A stretch of DNA of 64,000 nt from Streptomyces dysideae (GTDB lineage Bacteria > Actinomycetota > Actinomycetes > Streptomycetales > Streptomycetaceae): assembly GCF_001514305.1 (NCBI RefSeq), contig NZ_KQ949108.1:1966-65965 (forward strand), in the 5' to 3' direction. The notes beneath the pieces are model-generated. The model saw only the letters and a program-made list of their open reading frames with translations, made no database searches and had not been told where the DNA came from. Shown piece by piece: positions 1 through 7,251 of this stretch. The first letter of the stretch is position 1, and each line of letters begins with the position of its first letter. The translations under genes and the position numbers were made by a program.

Positions 1-13
1 CACAATGGTGATC

Positions 14-937
14 ATGACTTCGTCCATGACGTTCGCGCCGGTCCTGGAACGCATCGCCGAGGAGATCGAGCGCACTCCCGGCCGTGGCCGGCCAGCCGAC
101 TACATCCCGGCGCTCGCTGCTTGCGATCCGCGCAGTTTCGGCATGGCCGTCGCGGAACTGGACGGCACGGTGTACGGCGTCGGGGAGTGGCGCGAGCCGT
201 TCTCGACGCAGTCCATCACCAAGGTCTTCACCCTCGCCCTCGACCTGGCCCGCGAAGGCGCCGTCCTGTGGGAGCACGTGGGCCGCGAACCCTCCGGCAA
301 CCCCTTCAACTCCCTGGTCCAGCTGGAGTACGAGAGCGGCATCCCGCGCAACCCGTTCATCAACGCGGGTGCGCTGGTCGTCACCGACCGCCTCCAGACC
401 CGTACCGGCGACGCGGCGGGGGAGCTGCTGTCGTTCCTCCGCACGGAGAGCGGCAACCCGGCCCTGCACTTCGACAAGGAGGTCGCCGCCTCCGAGACCG
501 CGCACGGCGACCGCAACGCCGCGCTCGCCCACTTCATGGCGGCGTACGGCAACATCGACAACCCCGTGCCGGTCCTGCTCGACCAGTACTTCCGCCAGTG
601 CTCCATCAAGGCGTCCTGCGCCGACCTCGCCCTCGCCACCAGCTACCTGGCCCGCCACGGCATCCGAGCCGACGGCTCCCGCCTCCTCAGCCAGAGCCAG
701 GCCAAACAGGTCAACGCGGTGATGCTGACCTGCGGCACCTACGACGCGGCGGGCGAGTTCGCCTACCGGGTCGGCCTGCCGGGGAAGAGCGGTGTGGGCG
801 GCGGAATCATCGCGGTCGTACCGGGCCGGTGCACGCTGTGCGTGTGGAGCCCGGGGTTGGACGAGCGGGGCAATTCGGTGGCAGGGGTGGCGGCCCTGGA
901 CCGATTCACGACACTGACGGGCCTGTCAGTGTTCTGA
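14..937 (+). CDS. glsA: Glutaminase (GlsA family)
   Basis: This cytoplasmic enzyme hydrolyses L-glutamine to glutamate and ammonia. The whole chain matches the serine-dependent glutaminase family, which has a beta-lactamase-like fold and is usually about 300-310 residues. The catalytic Ser-x-x-Lys motif is seen as QSITK near residue 69, and the family blocks NPFINAGALV and SGVGGGI are present. Three in-frame ATGs (5, 14 and 26) are possible starts. I chose 14 because the conserved family N-terminus (MTSSMTFAP) begins there. The gene lies at the window edge, so its upstream context is unseen. No operon partner is evident: the next gene is about 180 bp downstream. Confidence 0.93.
   Translation: MTSSMTFAPVLERIAEEIERTPGRGRPADYIPALAACDPRSFGMAVAELDGTVYGVGEWREPFSTQSITKVFTLALDLAREGAVLWEHVGREPSGNPFNSLVQLEYESGIPRNPFINAGALVVTDRLQTRTGDAAGELLSFLRTESGNPALHFDKEVAASETAHGDRNAALAHFMAAYGNIDNPVPVLLDQYFRQCSIKASCADLALATSYLARHGIRADGSRLLSQSQAKQVNAVMLTCGTYDAAGEFAYRVGLPGKSGVGGGIIAVVPGRCTLCVWSPGLDERGNSVAGVAALDRFTTLTGLSVF
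911..932 (+). terminator. Inverted repeat over the glutaminase 3' end
   Basis: ACACTGAC and GTCAGTGT form perfect 8-bp arms around a 6-base loop, overlapping the last codons of the glutaminase gene. A second GC-rich dyad follows at about 949-985. They may act together as a terminator, but no U-run follows. Confidence 0.35.
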
Positions 938-1114
938 GCTGAGTCTAAGACGGACCGTCCGCGGCGGCGCCACCGCGTCCGTGGGGAACCCTGCCCGACG
1001 GCGGGACCAGCGGATTCCGATAGCCTCACAGCCGTGACGGAACAGCACGGGTGAAGGCGGGGCGGTGGCCGGTGACCGTGGTGCCGTAGGGGAGTCGTGG
1101 CGTAGACCTGGGGC

Positions 1115-1552
1115 ATGACTTCTCACGCCTTCGATGTGGACGCCTTCCTGCGCCAGCCCCTCACGGCACGTCTCGCCACGAACGGGCCGACGGTGCGGCC
1201 CGTGTGGTTCCTCTGGGAGGACAGGGCCTTCTGGGTCCTGACCGGGCCGTGGGCCCGCCTGTTCGACCGGGTCACGGCGGATCCGCGGGTCGCGCTCGTG
1301 GTGGACGAGTGCGACCCGGCGACCGGGCTGGTCCGGCAGGTGATCGCACGCGGGCGGGCCGAGCTGGTGCCGTTCGACGTGCCGCGGGGGCGGCGCAAGC
1401 TCGTCCGCTACCTGGGGGCGGACGAAGAGCGGTGGGACGAGCGCTTCGTCCACTATCTGCACGACGATCCGGCGGAGCGCGGGACGATGTGGCTGCGGCT
1501 CGCGCCGGACTCGCTGGTGGCGACGGATCTCAGTTACACCGTCGCCGGATGA
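1115..1552 (+). CDS. PPOX-class flavin/F420-binding protein
   Basis: This 145-residue protein resembles the split-barrel pyridoxamine 5'-phosphate oxidase-like family, which binds FMN, F420 or heme and carries out redox or binding roles in the cytoplasm. Visible hallmarks are LATNGPTVRPVWFLWEDRAFWVLTG-type strands early on, a VALVVDECD strand, and a VIARGRAELVP strand. The C-terminus ends in Asp-Leu-Ser-Tyr. Substrate and cofactor cannot be read from sequence. The gene ends 7 bp before the convergent hydrolase gene. Confidence 0.8.
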   Translation: MTSHAFDVDAFLRQPLTARLATNGPTVRPVWFLWEDRAFWVLTGPWARLFDRVTADPRVALVVDECDPATGLVRQVIARGRAELVPFDVPRGRRKLVRYLGADEERWDERFVHYLHDDPAERGTMWLRLAPDSLVATDLSYTVAG

Positions 1553-1559
1553 CGGTCCG

Positions 1560-2375
1560 TCAGAGGGCGTGGAGGAAGTCCAGCAGGACGCGGTTGAAGA
1601 CCTCCGGCTTCTCCAGGTTCGGGTAGTGGCCGACGCCCTCGACGGTCTCGGCGCGGCCGTGGCGGACGGTGCGGGCGAGCCGCTCGGCGGCGTCGAGCAT
1701 GGCGGCGGGTTCGAGGCCGCCGTTGAGGGTGAGCAGCGGTACGTCGATCTCCGGCGCGCGGGCGAAGGTGTCGGTCACGGGCACGAACCAGTCCTTCTCG
1801 CCGGGCGTGTGCTTCGAGAGCGTGCCGACGGCCATCCCCCGCAGCCGGCGCGCGATGTCCTGGTCGATGTCGTCGGAGGTCCGGTGCTCGCCGGCCACGC
1901 CCCGCAGGAAGGCCTTGAGCCAGCCCTCGATGTCTCCGGCGGCCAGCGTCCGCGCCATCTCGGCCTGGATCTCGCGGGTCCAGGCATCCGTGTACCGGAA
2001 CTCTCCCGTTGCGGCGCCGCAGGTGACCACCGCGCGGACGAGGTCCGGGTATTCCAGCGCCGTGTTGGTGGTGATCAGCCCGCCCATCGACAGGCCGACG
2101 AGGACCGCGGGCCCGGCGTCCAGGTGGCGCAGCAGGCCGGCCAGGTCGTCGGCCCAGCGGTAGGGCTCGGTCGCGTTGGCGGAGGATCCGTGGCCGCGTA
2201 CGTCCGGGGCGATCACCCGGTATGCGGCGGCCAGGGCCGGGATCTGTGCGTGCCAGACCCGGTGATCGACGTATCCGGAGTGGAGCAGGACCACCGGATC
2301 GCCGGAGCCGGTGTCGAGGTAGGCGAGGTCACCGTCGGCGGACGCGAAGAAGCTCAGTTCCGAAGCAACTGTCAT
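1560..2375 (-). CDS. Alpha/beta-fold hydrolase
   Basis: This 271-residue hydrolase has the usual alpha/beta-hydrolase landmarks: an oxyanion region HSGYVDHRVW, the DVRGHGSS loop, the nucleophile elbow GLSMGG (Ser), a late acidic residue and a catalytic His in GVGHYPN. The substrate is unknown. Two ATG starts are possible, 2423 and 2375, and both lie inside copies of the same 15-bp repeat. I prefer 2375 because the family fold begins right after it. No Shine-Dalgarno precedes either start, so translation may be leaderless. The gene is divergent from a MarR regulator 57 bp away, which probably controls it. Confidence 0.85.
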   Translation of the reverse strand: MTVASELSFFASADGDLAYLDTGSGDPVVLLHSGYVDHRVWHAQIPALAAAYRVIAPDVRGHGSSANATEPYRWADDLAGLLRHLDAGPAVLVGLSMGGLITTNTALEYPDLVRAVVTCGAATGEFRYTDAWTREIQAEMARTLAAGDIEGWLKAFLRGVAGEHRTSDDIDQDIARRLRGMAVGTLSKHTPGEKDWFVPVTDTFARAPEIDVPLLTLNGGLEPAAMLDAAERLARTVRHGRAETVEGVGHYPNLEKPEVFNRVLLDFLHAL

Positions 2376-2423
2376 GACAACCAAGGTGTCATCTTCGGGC
2401 GACTTTGGCAACCAAGGTGTCAT
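2374..2423. promoter_or_regulatory. Duplicated MarR-type operator between divergent genes
   Basis: The 15-mer CAACCAAGGTGTCAT occurs twice, at 2378-2392 and 2409-2423, 31 bp apart. The first copy sits in a perfect palindrome with arms ATGACA and TGTCAT around 7 bases (2374-2392). The pair lies between the hydrolase start and the MarR start, so it is the natural binding site for the regulator, inferred from position and symmetry. Confidence 0.65.
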
Positions 2424-2432
2424 GATGGCCGG

Positions 2433-2915
2433 GTGAACGACATCGACGAACCGCTGTCACCCGACGATCTCGGCGACCGGGTCAGCGAGGTGTTCGACCT
2501 GATCGGCGCGCTCTACCGGCGCGGCCTGCGCAAGCTCGAGCAGGTCGATGCAGTCGAGGCGGTCGAGGGGGTGTCCGTCGGCGTGCGCTCCGTCCTGGTT
2601 CTGCTGCACAGATACGGGCCCATGACGGTGCCTCAGATGGGCCGGGTCATGACGCTGACCCGGCAGTTCGTGCAGCGCATGGTCAACGACGCGGCGGCCA
2701 GGGGCTGGATCGAGGTCACGCCCAACCCCGCACACCAGCGGTCCTCGCTGATCCGGATCACGGACGCGGGCGAGGCCGTCATCACCGCGATCCTCGCGCG
2801 CGAGCACGCCCTGAACCGGCAGGTCGGTGGCGATCTGACCGACGGTGAGCTCCGGGCGTGCAAGCGCGTACTGAAGGAGATGCTGCGGACCTTCGACCAC
2901 GTGGACGCAGACTGA
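2433..2915 (+). CDS. MarR-family transcriptional regulator
   Basis: This is a 160-residue winged-helix regulator. The central segment has a MarR-type recognition helix (PQMGRVMTLTRQFVQRMVNDA) followed by a wing (GWIEVTPNPAHQRSSLIRIT) and a C-terminal dimerisation helix. I chose the GTG at 2433 because the family N-terminus fits there; the ATGs at 2422 and 2425 are out of frame and stop after a few codons. It is divergent from the hydrolase gene and probably represses it and itself through the duplicated operator at 2374-2423. The ligand is unknown. Confidence 0.87.
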   Translation: MNDIDEPLSPDDLGDRVSEVFDLIGALYRRGLRKLEQVDAVEAVEGVSVGVRSVLVLLHRYGPMTVPQMGRVMTLTRQFVQRMVNDAAARGWIEVTPNPAHQRSSLIRITDAGEAVITAILAREHALNRQVGGDLTDGELRACKRVLKEMLRTFDHVDAD

Positions 2916-2918
2916 CCT

Positions 2919-4067
2919 CTACTTCCCCATGACCAGGCCGTCCTGCGCCGCGCCCCGGCTGAGGACGACGTCCCGGATGCGGTCGCGCACCGCGCCCAGG
3001 TCGGCACCCTGCGCGATCACCTGGTTGAGGTTGACCACCCGGCCGGCGTCGACGTCGAACAGCTGCGGTACGAACTCCGCCTTCGTCACCGCCCAGCGTC
3101 CGCCGGGCTTCGCGGGCGGGGTGAAGGTGAAGCGGCCGAGGGTGGACTGGTTGCCGCGCGGGTCCTGGGCGCCCTGGTGGTTGTTCATCGCGCCGGCGAT
3201 CTGGTCACCCATGCCGTAGACGACCCAGGTGCCGTTGACCTTCTCGTACGCCTGCGGGACATGGGCGTGGGTACCGAGGATCAGGTCGACGTCGGGGCGG
3301 TCACCGGTGCGGGCGGCGGTGAGTTCGCGCGCCAGGGTCAGCTGCCGTTCGTCGGGGGCGTCCTGCCATTCGGTGCCCCAGTGCAGCGATACGACGACCA
3401 CGTCGGCGCCGGCCTGCCGGGCGGCCCGTGCGTCGGCCAGGATCCTGTTCCCGTCGATGAGGTTGACGGCCCAGGGCTGGCCGGGCGGGAGCGGGTAGCC
3501 GTTCGTGTCGTACGTGTACGCGAGGTGGGCGACCTGGGCCGCGCCCGCGCGCAGGACGGTCACGGCGCGCGCCTCGGCCTCGGTGCGCGCCGATCCGGCG
3601 TGCCGTACGCCCGCGCGGTCGAGGGCGTCCAGGGTGCGCAGGATGCCGGCGGCGCCGTCGTCGAGGCTGTGGTTGGAGGCGGTGGAGCAGCCGTCGTAGC
3701 CGGTGGCGGCAAGGCCTGCCGCCACCTCGGGCGGGGACTTGAAGGCGGGATAGCCGGTGTAGTTGCCGTCGGCGCCGTAGACGGTCTCCATGTGGCACAG
3801 GGCCAGATCGGCGCGGGAGACGACGGGCCGGACCCCGGCGAGCATCGGGCGGAAGTCGTAGCCGGTGCCGCCCGCGTCGAAGCGGGCCCGGTCGATGATC
3901 GAGGTGTGCGGGAGGACGTCGCCGGAGGCGACGAGCGTGAAGCCGCGGGCGCCGTCGGCGGACGGAGCCGGGCGTCCCGGCGATTCGTGTTCGTGGGCCT
4001 GGCAGGCGGCGCCCGCGGCGAGGACCGCGGTCAGCACGAGGGCCACCTGTCGACTGCGTGCAATCAT
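2919..4067 (-). CDS. CapA-family secreted lipoprotein-like protein
   Basis: This 382-residue protein belongs to the CapA/PgsA family, which has a metallophosphatase-like fold and is named for poly-gamma-glutamate capsule synthesis. Motifs include SGDVLPH, ASNHSLDDG, SLHWGTEW and GTHAHVPQ, which together supply His and Asp metal ligands. The N-terminus is a signal sequence ending in AGAAC, a plausible lipobox with Cys at about residue 21. The start at 4067 is preceded by AAGGGG at good spacing. No other capsule gene is nearby, so an actual capsule role is doubtful; a phosphoesterase role at the cell surface is equally possible. Confidence 0.82.
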   Translation of the reverse strand: MIARSRQVALVLTAVLAAGAACQAHEHESPGRPAPSADGARGFTLVASGDVLPHTSIIDRARFDAGGTGYDFRPMLAGVRPVVSRADLALCHMETVYGADGNYTGYPAFKSPPEVAAGLAATGYDGCSTASNHSLDDGAAGILRTLDALDRAGVRHAGSARTEAEARAVTVLRAGAAQVAHLAYTYDTNGYPLPPGQPWAVNLIDGNRILADARAARQAGADVVVVSLHWGTEWQDAPDERQLTLARELTAARTGDRPDVDLILGTHAHVPQAYEKVNGTWVVYGMGDQIAGAMNNHQGAQDPRGNQSTLGRFTFTPPAKPGGRWAVTKAEFVPQLFDVDAGRVVNLNQVIAQGADLGAVRDRIRDVVLSRGAAQDGLVMGK

Positions 4068-4279
4068 CAGCTCACCCCTTGTGGTCATATTTACGCAGCA
4101 ATAGGTACGAAGCTGCACGCGCCCGCAAACAATCCGGCCACCGCCGTTAGCCCGTCCGGCGTGTCGGCGAGAGGCGGAAGGGACCGTTCGTCGAACCGTT
4201 CGTCGACGCGATCGACCGTCCGCCGCAGATCCGTGTGCGTGCCCTGTCCCCGGGGCGCCGCCTGAGGTGCCATACGGCC

Positions 4280-4825
4280 ATGACGGCCGGAACCACCCTC
4301 ACAAACGGGACGACCGCCGAGCACGAGCTCGCCGCACTGCAGCGGGAGCACGGCCGGCCTCTCTTCGCGCTCCTTCTCCGGCTCTGCGACGGTGACCGGC
4401 AGCGCGCCGAGGACCTTGTGCAGGAGACGCTCGTGCGCGCCTGGCAGCATCCCGAGGCACTGCGCGCCGACGACTTCGACTCCGTACGGCCGTGGCTGCT
4501 CACGGTCGGGCGCAGGCTCGCGATAGACGCGCGGCGGGCCCGGCAGGCGCGGCCCCCGGAGGTCGGGGACGCGATCCTGGAGAACGCCCGGGTGATGGCC
4601 GATCACGCCGAGCGGGCCGCGGAGATGCTCGATGTGCGCGAGGCTGTGAAGACACTCACTCCGGAGCACCGTGAAGTCCTGGTGCTCGTGTACTTCCAAG
4701 GGGCAAGTGTGGCGGAGGCCGCGGAAGCCCTGGGAATCCCGCCCGGTACCGTGAAGTCCCGCGCGTACTACGCGCTGCGCGCCCTGCGCCGGGTGCTTCC
4801 GGGATACGCGGCCGACCTGCGGTGA
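4280..4825 (+). CDS. ECF-type RNA polymerase sigma factor
   Basis: This 181-residue sigma factor has region 2 (DRQRAEDLVQETLVRAW, core binding and -10 recognition) and region 4 (LTPEHREVLVLVYFQGASVAEAAEALGIPPGTVKSRAYYALRALR, a -35 recognition helix-turn-helix, described here in pieces). Length and architecture match extracytoplasmic-function sigma factors. A longer start at 4235 is possible, but the fold begins after 4280. An anti-sigma factor gene lies 0.8 kb downstream with one unknown gene between, so the three probably form a regulatory unit. Confidence 0.88.
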   Translation: MTAGTTLTNGTTAEHELAALQREHGRPLFALLLRLCDGDRQRAEDLVQETLVRAWQHPEALRADDFDSVRPWLLTVGRRLAIDARRARQARPPEVGDAILENARVMADHAERAAEMLDVREAVKTLTPEHREVLVLVYFQGASVAEAAEALGIPPGTVKSRAYYALRALRRVLPGYAADLR

Positions 4826-4875
4826 AACCAATGGCTGAGTCAAACCTCCGTAAAGCGCCTTGCCAGTGACCCCGG

Positions 4876-4905
4876 TTGAGTAATCGGCTGTCTTCATCCG
4901 TGTTC
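4876..4905 (+). promoter_or_regulatory. Candidate ECF promoter, copy 1
   Basis: TTGAGTAATCGGCTGTC occurs here 56 bp upstream of the unknown gene at 4961, with CGT placed 23 bases after the first T. A nearly identical block with CGT at the same distance lies in front of the anti-sigma gene (5548-5576). Paired placement suggests both are read by the local sigma factor; this is inferred, not shown. Confidence 0.5.
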
Positions 4906-4960
4906 CGGACTGGGGCCCGGGGTCGGGCGACGCGCACGCACCGGAGGAAGGCAGGAAGGG

Positions 4961-5476
4961 ATGCTGCACAGAGGTCAAGAGAGCACTGACGGCACCGGCG
5001 GCGGTGAACTGACCGTCCCCATGGCGTGGTTGTACGCCGAGTACATCGCCGACGAGCTGCTGCGGACCGGCGATCTCATGCCGCCGACGTCCTTCGAGTT
5101 CCGCGCCGGGCGCGACGCCCTGGCGCTGACCGTCTTCCTGTCCGACACCGGCGGTGAGCTCTCCGGCATCCGGGTCGTCTCCCAGCTGGAGACCTGGCTG
5201 TCGCTGACGGCGTACGACCAGCCGTGGCAGGACTGGGTGCGCGAGCGCATGGCGCACCTCGCGGCCGAGGCGATCGAGTCCGGGGGGCCGGCTCCCGACC
5301 TGGATCTGGCGGAGGCCGCCTGGCGCTGGCTGGAGGAGACCGAGCTGCTGGCGCCCGATCTGAACGCGGTACCGGGTGGTGCTGCGGTGTTCGGCGAGGA
5401 CGAGGGACCGAAGGTGTGGACGCCCGCGTGGCAGCTGGGGCTGCCGCTCGGTCACCTCGCCATCCACCTTTTTTAG
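4961..5476 (+). CDS. Conserved hypothetical protein between sigma and anti-sigma genes
   Basis: I do not recognise this 171-residue acidic protein. It is soluble, with no signal or membrane segment, and contains repeated Trp-rich amphipathic stretches (VSQLETWLSLTAYDQPWQDWVRERM, here as separate pieces). A strong ribosome site (AGGAAGG) precedes the ATG. Its place between a sigma factor and its probable anti-sigma factor, and a promoter-like block shared with the latter, suggest it belongs to the regulon. Strong third-position GC bias supports real coding. Confidence 0.7.
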   Translation: MLHRGQESTDGTGGGELTVPMAWLYAEYIADELLRTGDLMPPTSFEFRAGRDALALTVFLSDTGGELSGIRVVSQLETWLSLTAYDQPWQDWVRERMAHLAAEAIESGGPAPDLDLAEAAWRWLEETELLAPDLNAVPGGAAVFGEDEGPKVWTPAWQLGLPLGHLAIHLF

Positions 5477-5547
5477 ACCGGTTTCGTTCGGGACCAATCC
5501 TCCGCCCCGGCCGCTCCGAATCCCTTGGTTGCGATTCTGTGTGTGCC

Positions 5548-5576
5548 TTGAGTGATTCGGCTGTCTGGTGCGTACC
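5548..5576 (+). promoter_or_regulatory. Candidate ECF promoter, copy 2
   Basis: TTGAGTGATTCGGCTGTC lies 52 bp after the preceding stop codon and 51 bp before the anti-sigma gene. It differs from copy 1 at 4876 by one substitution and one inserted base, and CGT again follows 23 bases after the first T. Confidence 0.5.
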
Positions 5577-5627
5577 GGTGGGAGCAAGGAGTAACCCACC
5601 CCGCACCCAACGGCACGAGGATTCGGC

Positions 5628-6281
5628 ATGAGGTCCCTGGAGAGGCATCGCGACGTCGCCGCGTACGCGCTCGGCGTGCTGGACGAGGCGGACGCGTTCC
5701 GCTTCGAGGACCACCTCATGGAGTGCCCCCGCTGTGCGGCACACGTGACCGAATTTGGGCCTGCCGCACGGCAGTTGATGCTGTACCGGCGGTCCACGCC
5801 GCGCGCCGTGCACCCCATGGCCAAGCCCGGCCCACAACTGCTGAACCGGCTCCTCACCGAGGTGGCGGCCCGGCACCGGGCGCGGCGCCGGCGGCTGCTG
5901 TACGGCCTGGCCGCGTCGGTGGTGTTCGCGGTCGCCGGTCCCGGGGTCGTGATGCTCGCGGGCGGCGGCGACGAACCGGTACGCATCGAGGCGACCGACG
6001 CACGCTCCGGTGTGTGGGCGCAGGTCACGACCGAGAGCGAGCCCTGGGGCAGCCAGGTCGAACTCAAGGTCAAGGACGGCGCGGGCCCCCGGGTCTGCCA
6101 TCTGATCGCCGTGGGCCGCGACGGCTCGGAACAGACGATCACCAGCTGGACGGTCTCCCGCCACGACGCCCGCGAGAACACCATGATGGGCGCGGCGGCC
6201 ATGCACCCCGACCAGATCGCCCGCTACGAGCTGCGGGCGGCGGACGGGGAGCATCTGGTGACGCTGAAGTCCCAGCTCTAA
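5628..6281 (+). CDS. Zinc-binding anti-sigma factor
   Basis: This 217-residue membrane protein has an N-terminal ZAS domain with the motif H29-x3-C33-x2-C36 and an upstream His7. A single transmembrane helix spans about residues 89-112, followed by an extracytoplasmic C-terminal domain. Such proteins hold an ECF sigma factor at the membrane until a redox or envelope signal releases it. The likely partner is the sigma factor at 4280-4825. It starts after a GAGGA ribosome site. A candidate ECF promoter at 5548 suggests an autoregulated loop. Confidence 0.87.
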   Translation: MRSLERHRDVAAYALGVLDEADAFRFEDHLMECPRCAAHVTEFGPAARQLMLYRRSTPRAVHPMAKPGPQLLNRLLTEVAARHRARRRRLLYGLAASVVFAVAGPGVVMLAGGGDEPVRIEATDARSGVWAQVTTESEPWGSQVELKVKDGAGPRVCHLIAVGRDGSEQTITSWTVSRHDARENTMMGAAAMHPDQIARYELRAADGEHLVTLKSQL

Positions 6282-6302
6282 GGCCTGTCCTGGCAGGGTT
6301 GG

Positions 6303-7220
6303 TTACTTGAGCAGCCTCGACAGCCTCCGGTCCGCCAGCGGCTTGCCGCCCGTCTGGCAGGTGGGGCAGTACTGGAGCGAGGAGTCACTGAAGGACACCT
6401 CGCGGATGGTGTCGCCGCAGACCGGGCAGGGTTCGCCGGTACGGCCGTGGACGCGCAGGCCGGATTTCTTCTCGGACTTCAGCCGTCCCGCCGCCACGCC
6501 GCGGGAACGCTCGACCGCCTCGGTGAGGGTCGTGCGCAGGGCCTCGTACAGCCGTCCCGTCTCCTCGGGCGACAGCGAGGCGGCCAGCTTGAACGGGGAC
6601 ATCTTCGCCGCGTGCAGGATCTCGTCGCTGTAGGCGTTCCCGACTCCGGCGATCAGGCTCTGGTCCCGCAGGGCGCCCTTCAACTGACGGCGTTCGTCCT
6701 TCAGCAACTCCGCGAAACGCTCCTCGTCGAAGTCGTCGGCCAGCGGGTCGGGGCCCAGGCGGGCCACCCCCGGGACCTCCCGCGGGTCCCGTACGACGTA
6801 CACCGCCAGGCGCTTCTGGGTCCCGGCCTCCGTCAGGTCGAAGCCCGCGCCGGTCTCCAGGACCACGCGCAGGGCGAGAGGGCCCTTGCCGGGCCGTGAC
6901 AAGAAGGGGTCGCGCGAAGCGCGTCGTTGAGGAGCGGTGGCCGGGCGACGGGTGGGCCCGTCGGGGAACCGGTCCTTCCAGTGCAGCCAGCCCGCCCGGG
7001 CCAGGTGGGTCACCAGACGGGGGCCGTCGGCGGTCTCGAGGTCGAGGAACTTGCCGTGGCGGTGGACGGCGACGACCTCGTGGCCCTCCATGGCGGTGAG
7101 GGGAGGGTCGTAGGTCTTCAGGACGCTGATCGCCACAGGCAGCACCCGGACGATCTCGTGGCCCACCAGGTTCTCGGTCAGGAAGTCCTTGAGGGCTTCG
7201 ACCTCGGGGAGTTCCGGCAT
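6303..7220 (-). CDS. Formamidopyrimidine-DNA glycosylase / endonuclease VIII family
   Basis: This is a 305-residue base-excision repair enzyme. The mature N-terminal Pro-Glu that forms the Schiff base is seen (MPELPEVEA), which fixes the start at 7220 rather than the longer open frame. The helix-two-turn-helix region carries GVGNAYSDEIL, and a C-terminal zinc finger has CPVC and CPTC pairs around residues 268-292. The protein cuts oxidised bases and nicks the strand. It follows the phosphatase gene by 31 bp on the same strand and may be co-transcribed. Whether it is Fpg-like or Nei-like is not decided. Confidence 0.9.
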   Translation of the reverse strand: MPELPEVEALKDFLTENLVGHEIVRVLPVAISVLKTYDPPLTAMEGHEVVAVHRHGKFLDLETADGPRLVTHLARAGWLHWKDRFPDGPTRRPATAPQRRASRDPFLSRPGKGPLALRVVLETGAGFDLTEAGTQKRLAVYVVRDPREVPGVARLGPDPLADDFDEERFAELLKDERRQLKGALRDQSLIAGVGNAYSDEILHAAKMSPFKLAASLSPEETGRLYEALRTTLTEAVERSRGVAAGRLKSEKKSGLRVHGRTGEPCPVCGDTIREVSFSDSSLQYCPTCQTGGKPLADRRLSRLLK

Positions 7221-7251
7221 ACGTCCAGAGTGCCATCCGGAGCGCGCGTCC

